Assembly: GCF_000307875.1 (NCBI RefSeq)
Contig: NZ_AJLS01000044.1
Location: 1-40,260 of the forward strand
Reading direction: 5' to 3'
DNA: 40,260 bases
DNA from: Neobacillus bataviensis LMG 21833
GTDB lineage: Bacteria; Bacillota; Bacilli; Bacillales; Cytobacillaceae
The notes beneath the pieces were generated by a model. It made no database searches. It was not told the origin of the DNA and worked only from the letters and a program-made list of their open reading frames with translations. Below are positions 33,421 through 40,260 of the stretch, piece after piece. How positions within the stretch are numbered: the first letter of the stretch is position 1; every line of letters starts with the position of its first letter. The position numbers and the translations under genes were made by a program.

Positions 33421-34692
33421 TTAAATTGTAGCGTTAGTTTTTTGCTTTTCAAATACAGTAAACATAACCCAATATAGTCCTGCACTGACGAGCGCTAATA
33501 GAAAGAGAACAAAGAATGTCCATCCATAGCCAATCCAAACCGTCATGGGAATCGACAGTGGGGCAATGGTGCGTCCAATGGTATAACGCAAGCTTGCGGC
33601 GGCAAAATATTGCCCCCGCATATGTTCCGGTGCAATCCTCGAAACAAAACTTTGCTGCAGCCCGGCACCCATTAATTCTCCAAAGGTAAACACTGCCATC
33701 GCCGCGATTAATCCCCAAATCCAGTGTGTCTGACTAAAGATCACGATTGATATGGCGTAGACTACGGAAGAGAGGACAAACACGTTTCGTTCATAATATT
33801 TTCCCATCCATTTCGTCACAAAAACAGTCAGCAGGGCGACAAGGAAGCCATTCTCCGCAAGTACAATGCCAAATGCCTGCTCGCCTTTGACGGTAAATGA
33901 CCAATCACCAAAGGTGAACAGGGTTTGATTTTTTACAAAATCCTTAATATAAACGGGAATTAATAAGTCCAATTGCATAAATGTCTGCGCGGCCAATACA
34001 CCGGCAATAATAAAGAGGAGGAACGTTCTATCCTTTACAATCAGCGCGTAATCCCTTAGCTGGTTTTGTAAAAAGTAATACCATTTTCCGCCGCTCGATA
34101 GGGGATCTCGCTTTTGCAGCGGAACGGTTTCCCGCGTCCACCTCGCTAGAATCAAACCTAGTAAAATACAAACGGCTCCTGCAAAAAGCAACAACTGAAA
34201 GCGGTAGTGAACATAAAAGATAGCTCCGAGTATTGGCCCGACAACAACTGCTATATTAATAGATGTATAAAAAATTGCAAACACATCACTTCGATGCTTT
34301 TCTTCCACAACATCTGCAACCATGGCTTGGCTTGCTGGCCAATAAAATGAACCGAACACACCCGCGACGGCAAACGAAATAAACCCTATCCACGGCGATT
34401 GAAACCATGGAGAACTCGCCAATGCAAAGCTTAAAAACGAAAGACCTTGTCCAATGGCGGAAAGCACCATCATACGTTTTCTGCCAAATCGATCCGCACA
34501 ATATCCACCCATTAGGTTGGCTAAGACGGAAAAAACTTGTGAAAAAACTAATAATAAACCAGCTTTATTTTTACCAAATTCCTCGGCAAAATAAATCGTC
34601 AAAAACGGAAAGAACATCCAAAAAGTAATATTCATCATCGTTTCCGCAAATAGGCGAACTTTTAAATTTGTATCCCAATCCCTAATCCTCAT
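33421..34692 (-). CDS. MFS transporter (drug-efflux type)
   Basis: The 423-residue transporter has about 12 membrane segments. The MFS loop 2-3 signature is GGYCADRFGRKRMMVL, with motif C-like GVFGSFYWPASQAMVADVV and GPILGA in the first half, which points to a proton-driven exporter (DHA1). The substrate is unknown. GAGGATAT precedes the ATG at 34692. It diverges from topB. Confidence 0.9.
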   Translation of the reverse strand: MRIRDWDTNLKVRLFAETMMNITFWMFFPFLTIYFAEEFGKNKAGLLLVFSQVFSVLANLMGGYCADRFGRKRMMVLSAIGQGLSFLSFALASSPWFQSPWIGFISFAVAGVFGSFYWPASQAMVADVVEEKHRSDVFAIFYTSINIAVVVGPILGAIFYVHYRFQLLLFAGAVCILLGLILARWTRETVPLQKRDPLSSGGKWYYFLQNQLRDYALIVKDRTFLLFIIAGVLAAQTFMQLDLLIPVYIKDFVKNQTLFTFGDWSFTVKGEQAFGIVLAENGFLVALLTVFVTKWMGKYYERNVFVLSSVVYAISIVIFSQTHWIWGLIAAMAVFTFGELMGAGLQQSFVSRIAPEHMRGQYFAAASLRYTIGRTIAPLSIPMTVWIGYGWTFFVLFLLALVSAGLYWVMFTVFEKQKTNATI

Positions 34693-34865
34693 TCTATATC
34701 CTCGTTTCGATAGTTATTGCTATAACATCATACTATCCAAATGGAATTTTATACAAGAAAAAAATGACAAACGAGGTTTCATCGCCTGGAATTTTCGGAA
34801 TTACTGAATCCATTTGAGACGTATGCTATATTTAACTAATGGAAACTCGAAAGGATGTTTTAATT

Positions 34866-37055
34866 ATGGTAAAAAGTGTTGTAATTGCTGAAAAGCCTTC
34901 TGTCGCACGTGATATTGCACATGTGCTTAATTGTAATAAAAAAGGAAATGGGTATCTTGAAGGAAATAAGTATATTGTTACATGGGCACTGGGGCACCTA
35001 GTCACACTTGCTGACCCGGAAAGTTACGATGTGAAATATAAAACATGGAATTTAGAAGATCTGCCAATGCTGCCGGAGAAATTGAAATTGACCGTCATTA
35101 AGCAGACTGGAAAACAGTTTCAAGCTGTTAAAAGTCAATTGATTAGAAATGATGTGGGCGAAATAATCGTGGCTACAGACGCAGGGAGAGAGGGAGAATT
35201 AGTCGCCCGTTGGATTATTGATAAAGCCAAGGTCAATAAACCGATTAAACGCCTGTGGATCTCCTCTGTTACGGATAAAGCGATCAAAGACGGCTTTGCA
35301 AACTTGAAACCGGGTAAAGCCTATGAAAATTTATATGCCTCAGCTGTCGCGCGTTCGGAGGCTGACTGGTATATTGGCCTTAATGCAACAAGAGCATTAA
35401 CAACGAGGTTCAATGCCCAGCTAAACTGCGGGCGTGTGCAAACACCTACTGTTGCGATGATTGCAGCCCGTGAGGACGAAATTAGAAACTTCAAAGCACA
35501 AACCTATTACGGCATCGAAGCCCAAACTTCAGACCAATTAAAGTTGACTTGGCAAGATGCAAAAGGAAATGGTCGCAGCTTCGATAAAGAAAAGCTCGAT
35601 GCAATTGTAAAAAAATTGGGCAAGCAAAATGCGATTGTAACGGAAATTGAAAAAAAGCCGAAGAAGTCTTTTTCACCAGGTCTTTATGATTTAACAGAAC
35701 TTCAGCGGGATGCCAATAAAATATTCGGTTACTCCGCTAAAGAGACACTAAATATTATGCAAAAGCTGTACGAACAGCATAAAGTTCTAACCTATCCGCG
35801 AACAGACTCACGGTTTATCTCATCGGATATTGTCCCAACCATACCAGAGCGTCTGAAGGCATGTGGAATTGGTGAATATCGTGTACTAACAAATAAAATC
35901 TTAAAAAAGCCAATCAAGGCTTCTAAATCTTTTGTTGATGATAGCAAGGTATCCGATCACCACGCCATTATTCCAACAGAAGGATATGTGAATTTTTCAG
36001 CCTTTACGGATAAGGAACGGAAAATTTATGACTTGGTTGTGAAACGCTTCTTAGCTGTTTTATTCCCGGCATTTGAGTACGAGCAATTAACGCTTCGTGC
36101 AAAAATCGGTGAGGAAAACTTTGTTGCTAGAGGAAAAACCATTTTATCGCTTGGCTGGAAAGAGGTTTATAATAACCGACTTGAAGAGGACGATGAAAGT
36201 GATGATCTGAAAGAACAGATTTTACCGCGGATTGAAAAAGGTGATACCTTAAACGTGAAACTAATCGCCCAAACTTCAGGTCAAACAAAGCCGCCTGCAC
36301 GGTTTAATGAGGCGACATTATTATCGGCAATGGAAAATCCAACAAAGTATATGGATACGAAAAATAAACAACTGGCAGAAACCTTAAAATCAACGGGTGG
36401 ACTTGGTACAGTTGCTACACGCGCGGATATCATTGATAAGCTATTTAATTCATTCCTAATCGAAAAGCGTGGCAAAGACATTCATATTACTTCGAAAGGC
36501 CGTCAATTGTTGGATTTAGTGCCTGAAGAGCTTAAATCACCGACATTGACAGGTGAGTGGGAACAAAAGCTTGATCAAATTGCCCATGGTAAGTTGAAAA
36601 AAGAAGTGTTTATTCGCGAAATGAAAAACTACACAAAAGAAATTGTTGCTGAAATTAAAGCGAGTAATAAAAAGTATAAGCACGATAACATCTCAACAAA
36701 GAATTGTCCAGACTGCGGCAAACCAATGCTTGAAGTGAATGGAAAAAAAGGCAAAATGCTTGTTTGTCAAGACCGTGAATGCGGCCATCGGAAAAATGTG
36801 GCCCGCGTCACAAACGCACGCTGTCCAAAGTGCCATAAAAAACTTGAGCTGCGTGGTGAAGGTGAAGGTCAAGTCTTTGCATGTAAGTGCGGTCATCGTG
36901 AAAAACTATCTGTTTTCGAAGCACGCCGCAAAAAGGAATCTGGCGGTAAAGTCGATAAACGAACTGTACAAAAGTATTTGAAAAACCAGGAAAAGGAAGA
37001 AGAACCTTTGAATAATGCGTTGGCAGAAGCATTAAAAGGGTTGAAGTTTGATTAA
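34866..37055 (+). CDS. topB: DNA topoisomerase III
   Basis: This is a 729-residue type IA topoisomerase. The N-terminal Toprim domain has IAEKPSVARDIA and the metal-binding DAGREGELVAR. The active-site tyrosine is Y310 in LTYPRTDSRF. Conserved HHAIIPT and GTVATRADII follow. The C-terminal tail carries two zinc-ribbon-like modules (CPDCGKPM...CQDRECG and CPKCHKKL...CKCG). It decatenates and relaxes negatively supercoiled DNA. B. subtilis TopB is about 727 residues. ATG at 34866 follows AAAGGAT; the upstream ATG 34839 lacks a site. Confidence 0.96.
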   Translation: MVKSVVIAEKPSVARDIAHVLNCNKKGNGYLEGNKYIVTWALGHLVTLADPESYDVKYKTWNLEDLPMLPEKLKLTVIKQTGKQFQAVKSQLIRNDVGEIIVATDAGREGELVARWIIDKAKVNKPIKRLWISSVTDKAIKDGFANLKPGKAYENLYASAVARSEADWYIGLNATRALTTRFNAQLNCGRVQTPTVAMIAAREDEIRNFKAQTYYGIEAQTSDQLKLTWQDAKGNGRSFDKEKLDAIVKKLGKQNAIVTEIEKKPKKSFSPGLYDLTELQRDANKIFGYSAKETLNIMQKLYEQHKVLTYPRTDSRFISSDIVPTIPERLKACGIGEYRVLTNKILKKPIKASKSFVDDSKVSDHHAIIPTEGYVNFSAFTDKERKIYDLVVKRFLAVLFPAFEYEQLTLRAKIGEENFVARGKTILSLGWKEVYNNRLEEDDESDDLKEQILPRIEKGDTLNVKLIAQTSGQTKPPARFNEATLLSAMENPTKYMDTKNKQLAETLKSTGGLGTVATRADIIDKLFNSFLIEKRGKDIHITSKGRQLLDLVPEELKSPTLTGEWEQKLDQIAHGKLKKEVFIREMKNYTKEIVAEIKASNKKYKHDNISTKNCPDCGKPMLEVNGKKGKMLVCQDRECGHRKNVARVTNARCPKCHKKLELRGEGEGQVFACKCGHREKLSVFEARRKKESGGKVDKRTVQKYLKNQEKEEEPLNNALAEALKGLKFD

Positions 37056-37069
37056 CAGCATACGTAAGG

Positions 37070-37112
37070 GGGCTATTTAAGAAGAATGAAAATCTTCTTA
37101 AGTAGCCTTTTT
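37070..37112 (+). terminator. Terminator of topB
   Basis: GGCTATTTAAGAAGA pairs with TCTTCTTAAGTAGCC (one mismatch) across ATGAAAA and is followed by TTTTTAAT. Confidence 0.85.
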
Positions 37113-37164
37113 AATAAAAACAATTTCCTACAATTTACATAAATTCAAATCGTATACATCAAAT

Positions 37165-37240
37165 GTCGTAAGTTATGAAAAAGATGTAGTAAGTACTCAA
37201 AAAGATGTAGTAAGTTCCCGAAGAGATTTAGAAAGTGTAC
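37165..37240 (+). repeat. Three tandem 21-nt repeats plus a partial fourth
   Basis: Units at 37165-37185, 37186-37206 and 37207-37227 share the frame GTMGTAAGT...AAAAGAT, and a partial unit starts at 37228. In one frame they read as heptads VVSYEKD, VVSTQKD, VVSSRRD, LESV. No good start codon or ribosome binding site precedes this frame, so it may be a decayed gene or a non-coding repeat. Apart from this, the topB terminator and the hutH leader, 37056-37529 holds nothing recognised. Confidence 0.7.
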
Positions 37241-37332
37241 CAATAATTGTTTTGTAAGAAATTCAAAGGCTTAATTTCCTTTTATATATTATCCTGCTAA
37301 AGTGATATCGTGCTAAAATTCAGAAAATTTAG

Positions 37333-37362
37333 TTGACATCTAAGCTTTTCATCACATACAAT
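37333..37362 (+). promoter_or_regulatory. SigA-type promoter upstream of hutH
   Basis: TTGACA (37333-37338), an 18-nt spacer and TACAAT (37357-37362) give an expected start near 37369. A terminator hairpin lies between this promoter and hutH, so the transcript would carry a leader of about 160 nt. Confidence 0.7.
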
Positions 37363-37401
37363 AATTATCAAACCAATAGTTTATAGAATGGACTGATCCC
37401 A

Positions 37402-37473
37402 ATGAGGCATCACCAAAAACACATTCAATATTCATTTATTTTTATAAAAGAGGCTGGACTCCCAATCAAGTAA
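37402..37473 (+). CDS. Possible 23-residue His-rich leader peptide
   Basis: ATG at 37402 opens a short frame starting MRHHQKHIQ, with three histidines in its first seven residues, and stopping at TAA 37471-37473. The stop lies in the loop of the terminator hairpin at 37447-37494, so a ribosome covering the 3' half of this frame would disrupt that hairpin. The ribosome binding site is weak. This is a candidate attenuation peptide for hutH and may be chance. Confidence 0.3.
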   Translation: MRHHQKHIQYSFIFIKEAGLPIK

Positions 37474-37498
37474 GATTCGGAATCCAGCCTCTTTCTTT
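37447..37498 (+). terminator. Terminator in the hutH leader
   Basis: AAAGAGGCTGGA pairs with TCCAGCCTCTTT (37447-37458 with 37483-37494), extended by TCC/GGA after one mismatch. A TTTATTAT tail follows. It lies downstream of the promoter at 37333 and 30 nt before hutH, so readthrough is needed for expression. In B. subtilis a comparable terminator before hutH is opened by HutP with histidine. Confidence 0.8.
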
Positions 37499-37529
37499 AT
37501 TATACTAAAGTGGTAGAGGAGCGAGAAAT

Positions 37530-39047
37530 ATGATCACATTGACAGGTAATAGTTTAACATTGGAGCAAATGAAGGATGTTTTATATCGCAAGAAAAAGGT
37601 CAACGCATCGGAAAAGAGTATGGAGGCAGCACAAAAAAGCCGGGAAGCTGTAGAGAGAATCGTATCAGAATCGCGGGTAGTTTATGGGATTACGACGGGA
37701 TTTGGAAAATTTAGTGATGTGCTGATTGACAAGGATCATGTACAAGACCTGCAGCTTAATTTAATCCGCTCACATGCATGCGGTGTAGGCGAACCCTTCC
37801 CGGAGGTTGTGGCTAAAGCAATGGTACTCCTCAGGGCAAACGCACTCTTAAAAGGATATTCCGGAATTAGACCACTCGTCATTGAAAAGCTTTTAGAATT
37901 AGTTAACAAGGATATCATTCCGGTCATTCCGCAGCAAGGATCCCTTGGTGCAAGCGGTGATTTAGCACCGTTATCGCATCTTGCTTTAGTGTTAATCGGT
38001 GAAGGCGAAGTTTTTTATAAAGGAAAAAGAATGGAATCTCTTGAGGCGCTCCAACAAGAAGGCATCCTCCCGGTTACATTAGAAGCTAAGGAAGGTCTCG
38101 CCCTTATTAACGGCACCCAGGCGATGACCGCAATGGGAGTGGTCGGCTATCTGGAAGCAGAGCAGCTGGCACATGAAAGTGAACTGATTGCCTCGATGAC
38201 CATCGAAGGGTTAAACGGTATTATTGACGCTTTTACCGAAGAAGTACACGTGGCAAGGGGTTATAAACAACAGATTGATACAGCTGCAAGAATCCGCCGC
38301 TACTTAAGCGACAGTTTATTAACCACTCAGCAAGGGGAAATAAGAGTTCAAGATGCCTATTCGCTGCGTTGTATCCCGCAGGTACATGGTGCTTCTTGGC
38401 AAGCACTTGATTATGTAAAAGAAAAACTAGAAATTGAAATGAATGCTGCAACCGATAATCCGTTAATTTTTGATAATGGTGAAAAGGTTATTTCCGGAGG
38501 TAACTTTCACGGACAGCCCATTGCTTTTGCCATGGATTTTATGAAAATTGCTGTTGCAGAACTAGCCAATATATCGGAGAGACGAATTGAAAGGTTAGTC
38601 AATCCACAGCTAAATGATTTGCCTCCATTCTTGAGTCCTGAACCGGGATTGCAATCTGGAGCAATGATCATGCAATATGCGGCAGCGGCATTGGTTTCTG
38701 AGAATAAGACACTTGCCCACCCTGCAAGCGTTGATTCGATTCCTTCATCAGCTAATCAAGAGGATCATGTCAGTATGGGGACAATTGGATCGAGACATGC
38801 TTACCAAATTATCCAGAATGTCAGAAGAGTGCTGGCTATTGAGCTAATTTGTGCGATGCAGGCAGTTGAAATTCGCGGAGTGGATAAAATGGCATGTCAT
38901 ACAAAAATGTTCTATGAAAAGGGACGGGAACAGGTTCCTTCGATTACGAAAGACCGAATTTTTTCAAAGGATATCGAAAAAGCGGCAGAATGGTTAAAGA
39001 CAATTGAGTTTTCTAAACTTGTGGCTTCACTGCCGATTGAATACTGA
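37530..39047 (+). CDS. hutH: Histidine ammonia-lyase
   Basis: The 505-residue enzyme has the self-forming MIO cofactor triad A141-S142-G143 in [14 protein letters not shown], the catalytic tyrosine in [10 protein letters not shown] (Y52), and the HAL-specific FSPEP-like LSPEPG and [12 protein letters not shown]. It converts histidine to urocanate and ammonia, the first step of histidine use. Length is normal for HutH. The other hut genes (hutU, hutI, hutG) are not adjacent, as terminators lie on both sides. GAGGAGCGAG precedes the ATG. Confidence 0.96.
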   Translation: MITLTGNSLTLEQMKDVLYRKKKVNASEKSMEAAQKSREAVERIVSESRVVYGITTGFGKFSDVLIDKDHVQDLQLNLIRSHACGVGEPFPEVVAKAMVLLRANALLKGYSGIRPLVIEKLLELVNKDIIPVIPQQGSLGASGDLAPLSHLALVLIGEGEVFYKGKRMESLEALQQEGILPVTLEAKEGLALINGTQAMTAMGVVGYLEAEQLAHESELIASMTIEGLNGIIDAFTEEVHVARGYKQQIDTAARIRRYLSDSLLTTQQGEIRVQDAYSLRCIPQVHGASWQALDYVKEKLEIEMNAATDNPLIFDNGEKVISGGNFHGQPIAFAMDFMKIAVAELANISERRIERLVNPQLNDLPPFLSPEPGLQSGAMIMQYAAAALVSENKTLAHPASVDSIPSSANQEDHVSMGTIGSRHAYQIIQNVRRVLAIELICAMQAVEIRGVDKMACHTKMFYEKGREQVPSITKDRIFSKDIEKAAEWLKTIEFSKLVASLPIEY

Positions 39048-39058
39048 TAGGCAAAAGT

Positions 39059-39088
39059 AAAAGGCGTGAATAAATCACGCCTTTTATT
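39059..39088. terminator. Bidirectional terminator after hutH
   Basis: AAAAGGCGTGA pairs with TCACGCCTTTT across ATAAA. A and T runs on both flanks serve hutH and the facing small gene, whose stop codon overlaps its 3' arm. Confidence 0.85.
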
Positions 39089-39284
39089 CCATCTGTTCGG
39101 GCAGCAAGCGGGCAGTGTCTCCCCGACCTTCGTCTTCCTCGACTCTATTTTTAAACGCTTCCCTGGTCACTAGGAATTCTTCATCCCCAATGGCTTCTTT
39201 AGTATGCTTTTCTGTTACACTATTCTTCGGAAAATCACCAGGATGGTTCTTGTTTTTATGTCCAAAATGTTCACCACGTGCCAA
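39084..39284 (-). CDS. Small hydrophilic protein of unknown function
   Basis: The 66-residue frame starts at TTG 39284 with AAAGGAG 8 nt upstream. It begins MARGEHFGHKNKNHPGDFPK, is highly charged with no membrane segment, and ends in an acidic-basic tail TARLLPEQME. Composition resembles small Bacillus spore or stationary-phase proteins, but no family was recognised. Its 3' end runs into the shared terminator. Confidence 0.65.
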   Translation of the reverse strand: MARGEHFGHKNKNHPGDFPKNSVTEKHTKEAIGDEEFLVTREAFKNRVEEDEGRGDTARLLPEQME

Positions 39285-39349
39285 ACGTACCACTCCTTTC
39301 GTCATCACCTGTAGCATTCCCGATCATTCAAAAAAAATTACGAATGAAT

Positions 39350-39397
39350 AAAAAAAGCTGGTGATGGAGTGGACACATTCACTCTTCACCAGCTTTT
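39350..39397 (-). terminator. Terminator of the 39-residue membrane peptide gene
   Basis: AAAAGCTGGTGA pairs with TCACCAGCTTTT (39353-39364 with 39386-39397). On the minus strand a run of seven T follows. The 3' end of the reading frame forms one arm. Confidence 0.8.
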
Positions 39398-39498
39398 GTT
39401 TCAGTTTTATCAGGTTTGCACATTCTGTCAAGAAAATAACCGGCAAACACAATGAACGCAATCGGAATTGAGAAGTTTAAAACATGAACAACAGTCAT
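39379..39498 (-). CDS. 39-residue single-pass membrane peptide
   Basis: The frame begins MTVVHVLNFSIPIAFIVFAG. One membrane helix (about 7-24) is followed by a cytoplasmic-type polar tail ending KAGEE. GGTGGTGAAG lies about 7 nt before the ATG, and a terminator overlaps the stop codon. It diverges from the c-di-GMP riboswitch transcript. The family was not recognised. Confidence 0.65.
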   Translation of the reverse strand: MTVVHVLNFSIPIAFIVFAGYFLDRMCKPDKTETKAGEE

Positions 39499-39664
39499 AG
39501 CAGCGCTTCACCACCATTATTAGAATATTGGTAATATTATGTGCATTTATAAGTTGTTAATATTATATGCTAAATGTCACAATTTAGACAAATTTAAATA
39601 TCATAGAGATTCTACTTTTTAGTTTTTTTATAAGCACTATCAACTTGTCCACATAGAAATTGAA

Positions 39665-39708
39665 ATTTTGTTAGATTATGGGATATTTTGTTAGAAAAAG
39701 TAGTTAGA
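39665..39708 (+). repeat. Direct repeats upstream of the riboswitch promoter
   Basis: ATTTTGTTAGA occurs at 39665-39675 and again at 39685-39695, exactly 20 nt apart. A shorter GTTAGA follows at 39703-39708. The spacing puts them on one face of the helix just upstream of the promoter at 39721, as expected of a regulator site. The rest of 39499-39720 is A/T-rich with nothing recognised. Confidence 0.5.
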
Positions 39709-39720
39709 AAATTAACAAAA

Positions 39721-39748
39721 CTGACAAAATATAACACCATGTTATAAA
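39721..39748 (+). promoter_or_regulatory. Candidate promoter for the c-di-GMP riboswitch transcript
   Basis: CTGACA (39721-39726), a 16-nt spacer and TATAAA (39743-39748) form a SigA-like promoter. An alternative -10 TATAAT lies at 39758-39763 without a clear -35. Confidence 0.5.
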
Positions 39749-39856
39749 AGGACTAGATATAATGAACATATCATTTATTTGAATAAGTAAATTGGCCTAG
39801 TGAAGAATCCGCGAAAAAGGTAATCGGTCATGCTTTAGTTGTACTGGTGACAGAAA

Positions 39857-39939
39857 AAGGCAAACCTGTTGAAAAGTAGGGACGCAAAGCCGAGGATCTA
39901 AGGCAAGTTTCTAGCTTGCTATGGTGGCCGGGCTGCCTG
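39857..39939 (+). ncRNA. Class-I cyclic di-GMP riboswitch (GEMM-I)
   Basis: The conserved core is present in order: GGCAAACC, a 6-bp stem capped by a GAAA tetraloop (CCTGTT-GAAA-AGTAGG), GGGACGCAAAGCC, the tetraloop receptor halves TCTAAG and TATGG around a GCAAG/CTTGC hairpin, then GGCCGGGCTGCC. The GAAA loop and its 11-nt receptor are the known docking pair of this class. The aptamer is followed after about 30 nt by a SinI-like gene. No terminator lies between them, so control of translation is more likely than of termination; the switch direction is unknown. Confidence 0.95.
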
Positions 39940-39970
39940 GAATACGATATGTATTTTAGGAGTGAGAAAA

Positions 39971-40105
39971 ATGGTTATTACAGAAAGAGAAGTGGATGTA
40001 ATCGATCAGGAATGGATGGCACTAATACTGGAAGCAAAAGACCTTGGGCTATCAATTGAGGATGTTCGTGATTTTCTTAATCGAGACAATTTTAAAGAAA
40101 GCTGA
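39971..40105 (+). CDS. SinI-like anti-repressor peptide
   Basis: The 44-residue protein is almost entirely a Sin dimerisation domain: VIDQEWMALILEAKDLGLSI followed by EDVRDFLNRD, closely matching the DQEW...EAK...S.EE.R.YL pattern of B. subtilis SinI. It has no DNA-binding part, so it is expected to bind and disable a SinR-type repressor of biofilm genes. AGGAGTGAG lies 4 nt upstream of the ATG. It follows a cyclic di-GMP riboswitch and is closed by a strong terminator, so it is the only gene under that riboswitch. No sinR lies in the window. Confidence 0.85.
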   Translation: MVITEREVDVIDQEWMALILEAKDLGLSIEDVRDFLNRDNFKES

Positions 40106-40121
40106 TGTACATATGAAATTA

Positions 40122-40168
40122 AAAAGCATTCCACAAAAAATGACATTTTTTGTGGAATGCTTTTCTTT
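40122..40168 (+). terminator. Terminator of the SinI-like gene
   Basis: A perfect 20-bp stem (arms 40122-40141 and 40145-40164, each containing GCATTCCACA or its complement) with a 3-nt loop is followed by CTTTTC. Confidence 0.85.
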
Positions 40169-40176
40169 TCGAGATA

Positions 40177-40260
40177 TGTCCAGCTCCAGCGCCCTAGCGG
40201 CTAGTGTCCTTCGCTCTCCGCCCTACGATAAGTCAACATTGATTCGCCTCCGGCTCTTCG
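40177..40260 (+). repeat. Interspersed GC-rich repeat (copy D), cut by window end
   Basis: It starts TGTCCAGCTCCAGCGCC, almost identical to the start of copy B (TGTCTAGCTTCAGCGCC) and to the inverted end of copy C. The internal part differs from B and C, so only the ends are strongly conserved. The unit is truncated at the end of the window. Confidence 0.65.

Noticed and set aside
37165..37240. Tandem repeats as a CRISPR array
   Set aside because: Units are directly contiguous at 21 nt with no unique spacers, and no cas genes are present.
1..40260. Prophage, transposase or integrated element
   Set aside because: No integrase, transposase, phage structural gene or attachment-site pair was found. 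Only short interspersed repeats are present.

Overview
The window looks like chromosomal DNA from an endospore-forming member of the Bacillaceae, close to Bacillus or Neobacillus. The evidence is strong AGGAGG-type ribosome binding sites, frequent TTG and GTG starts, a T-box leader, a complete lia cell-envelope stress operon, a B. subtilis-type efe iron operon, and YhfW-, YfmL-, AmpS- and YetJ-like proteins. No tRNA, rRNA, transposase, phage or CRISPR sequence was seen. Mobile-type signal is limited to short interspersed repeats.

Left part (1-9.5 kb): glnS (minus), a Gfo/Idh/MocA oxidoreductase, and brnQ (minus) behind an isoleucine-type T-box. These are followed by a NapH-like membrane ferredoxin with an FNR-type promoter, an SCP2 protein, a WG-repeat protein with an RsiV-like C-terminus, a kynurenine formamidase and a shortened CopC-like membrane protein.

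Redox island (9.6-11.6 kb): a DUF2249 protein, an FNR-type regulator whose cysteines match the E. coli FNR pattern, a flavodoxin and a heavy-metal-associated protein. TTGAT-N4-ATCAA-like boxes sit in front of the NapH-like gene, the DUF2249 gene and the regulator/flavodoxin divergent region. This makes a small candidate anaerobic regulon. The flavodoxin also has a Fur box.

Middle (11.6-26.9 kb): an MBL-fold hydrolase, a DUF5658 membrane protein, a DEAD-box helicase (motif II is DEGD), an amidase, an FAD/Rieske oxidoreductase, sporulation-type small genes and a LysM-CAP secreted protein. Then come liaI-liaH-(terminator)-liaF-liaS-liaR and efeO-efeB-efeU behind a near-perfect Fur box.

Right part (26.9-40.3 kb): a MOP-type flippase, an ECF sigma factor with no visible anti-sigma gene, an aromatic amino acid hydroxylase, a BI-1/YetJ channel, mscL, aminopeptidase ampS, an MFS exporter, topB, and hutH behind a promoter-leader-terminator arrangement. 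The most distinctive unit is at the right end: a class-I cyclic di-GMP riboswitch directly in front of a 44-residue SinI-like protein, which would tie c-di-GMP to control of a biofilm or motility repressor.

Several genes too short for routine calling were found by reading both strands: 47-, 38- and 39-residue membrane peptides, a 44-residue basic protein, a possible His-rich leader peptide and the SinI-like protein. Start codons were chosen by ribosome-binding-site spacing and often lie inside the longest open frame.
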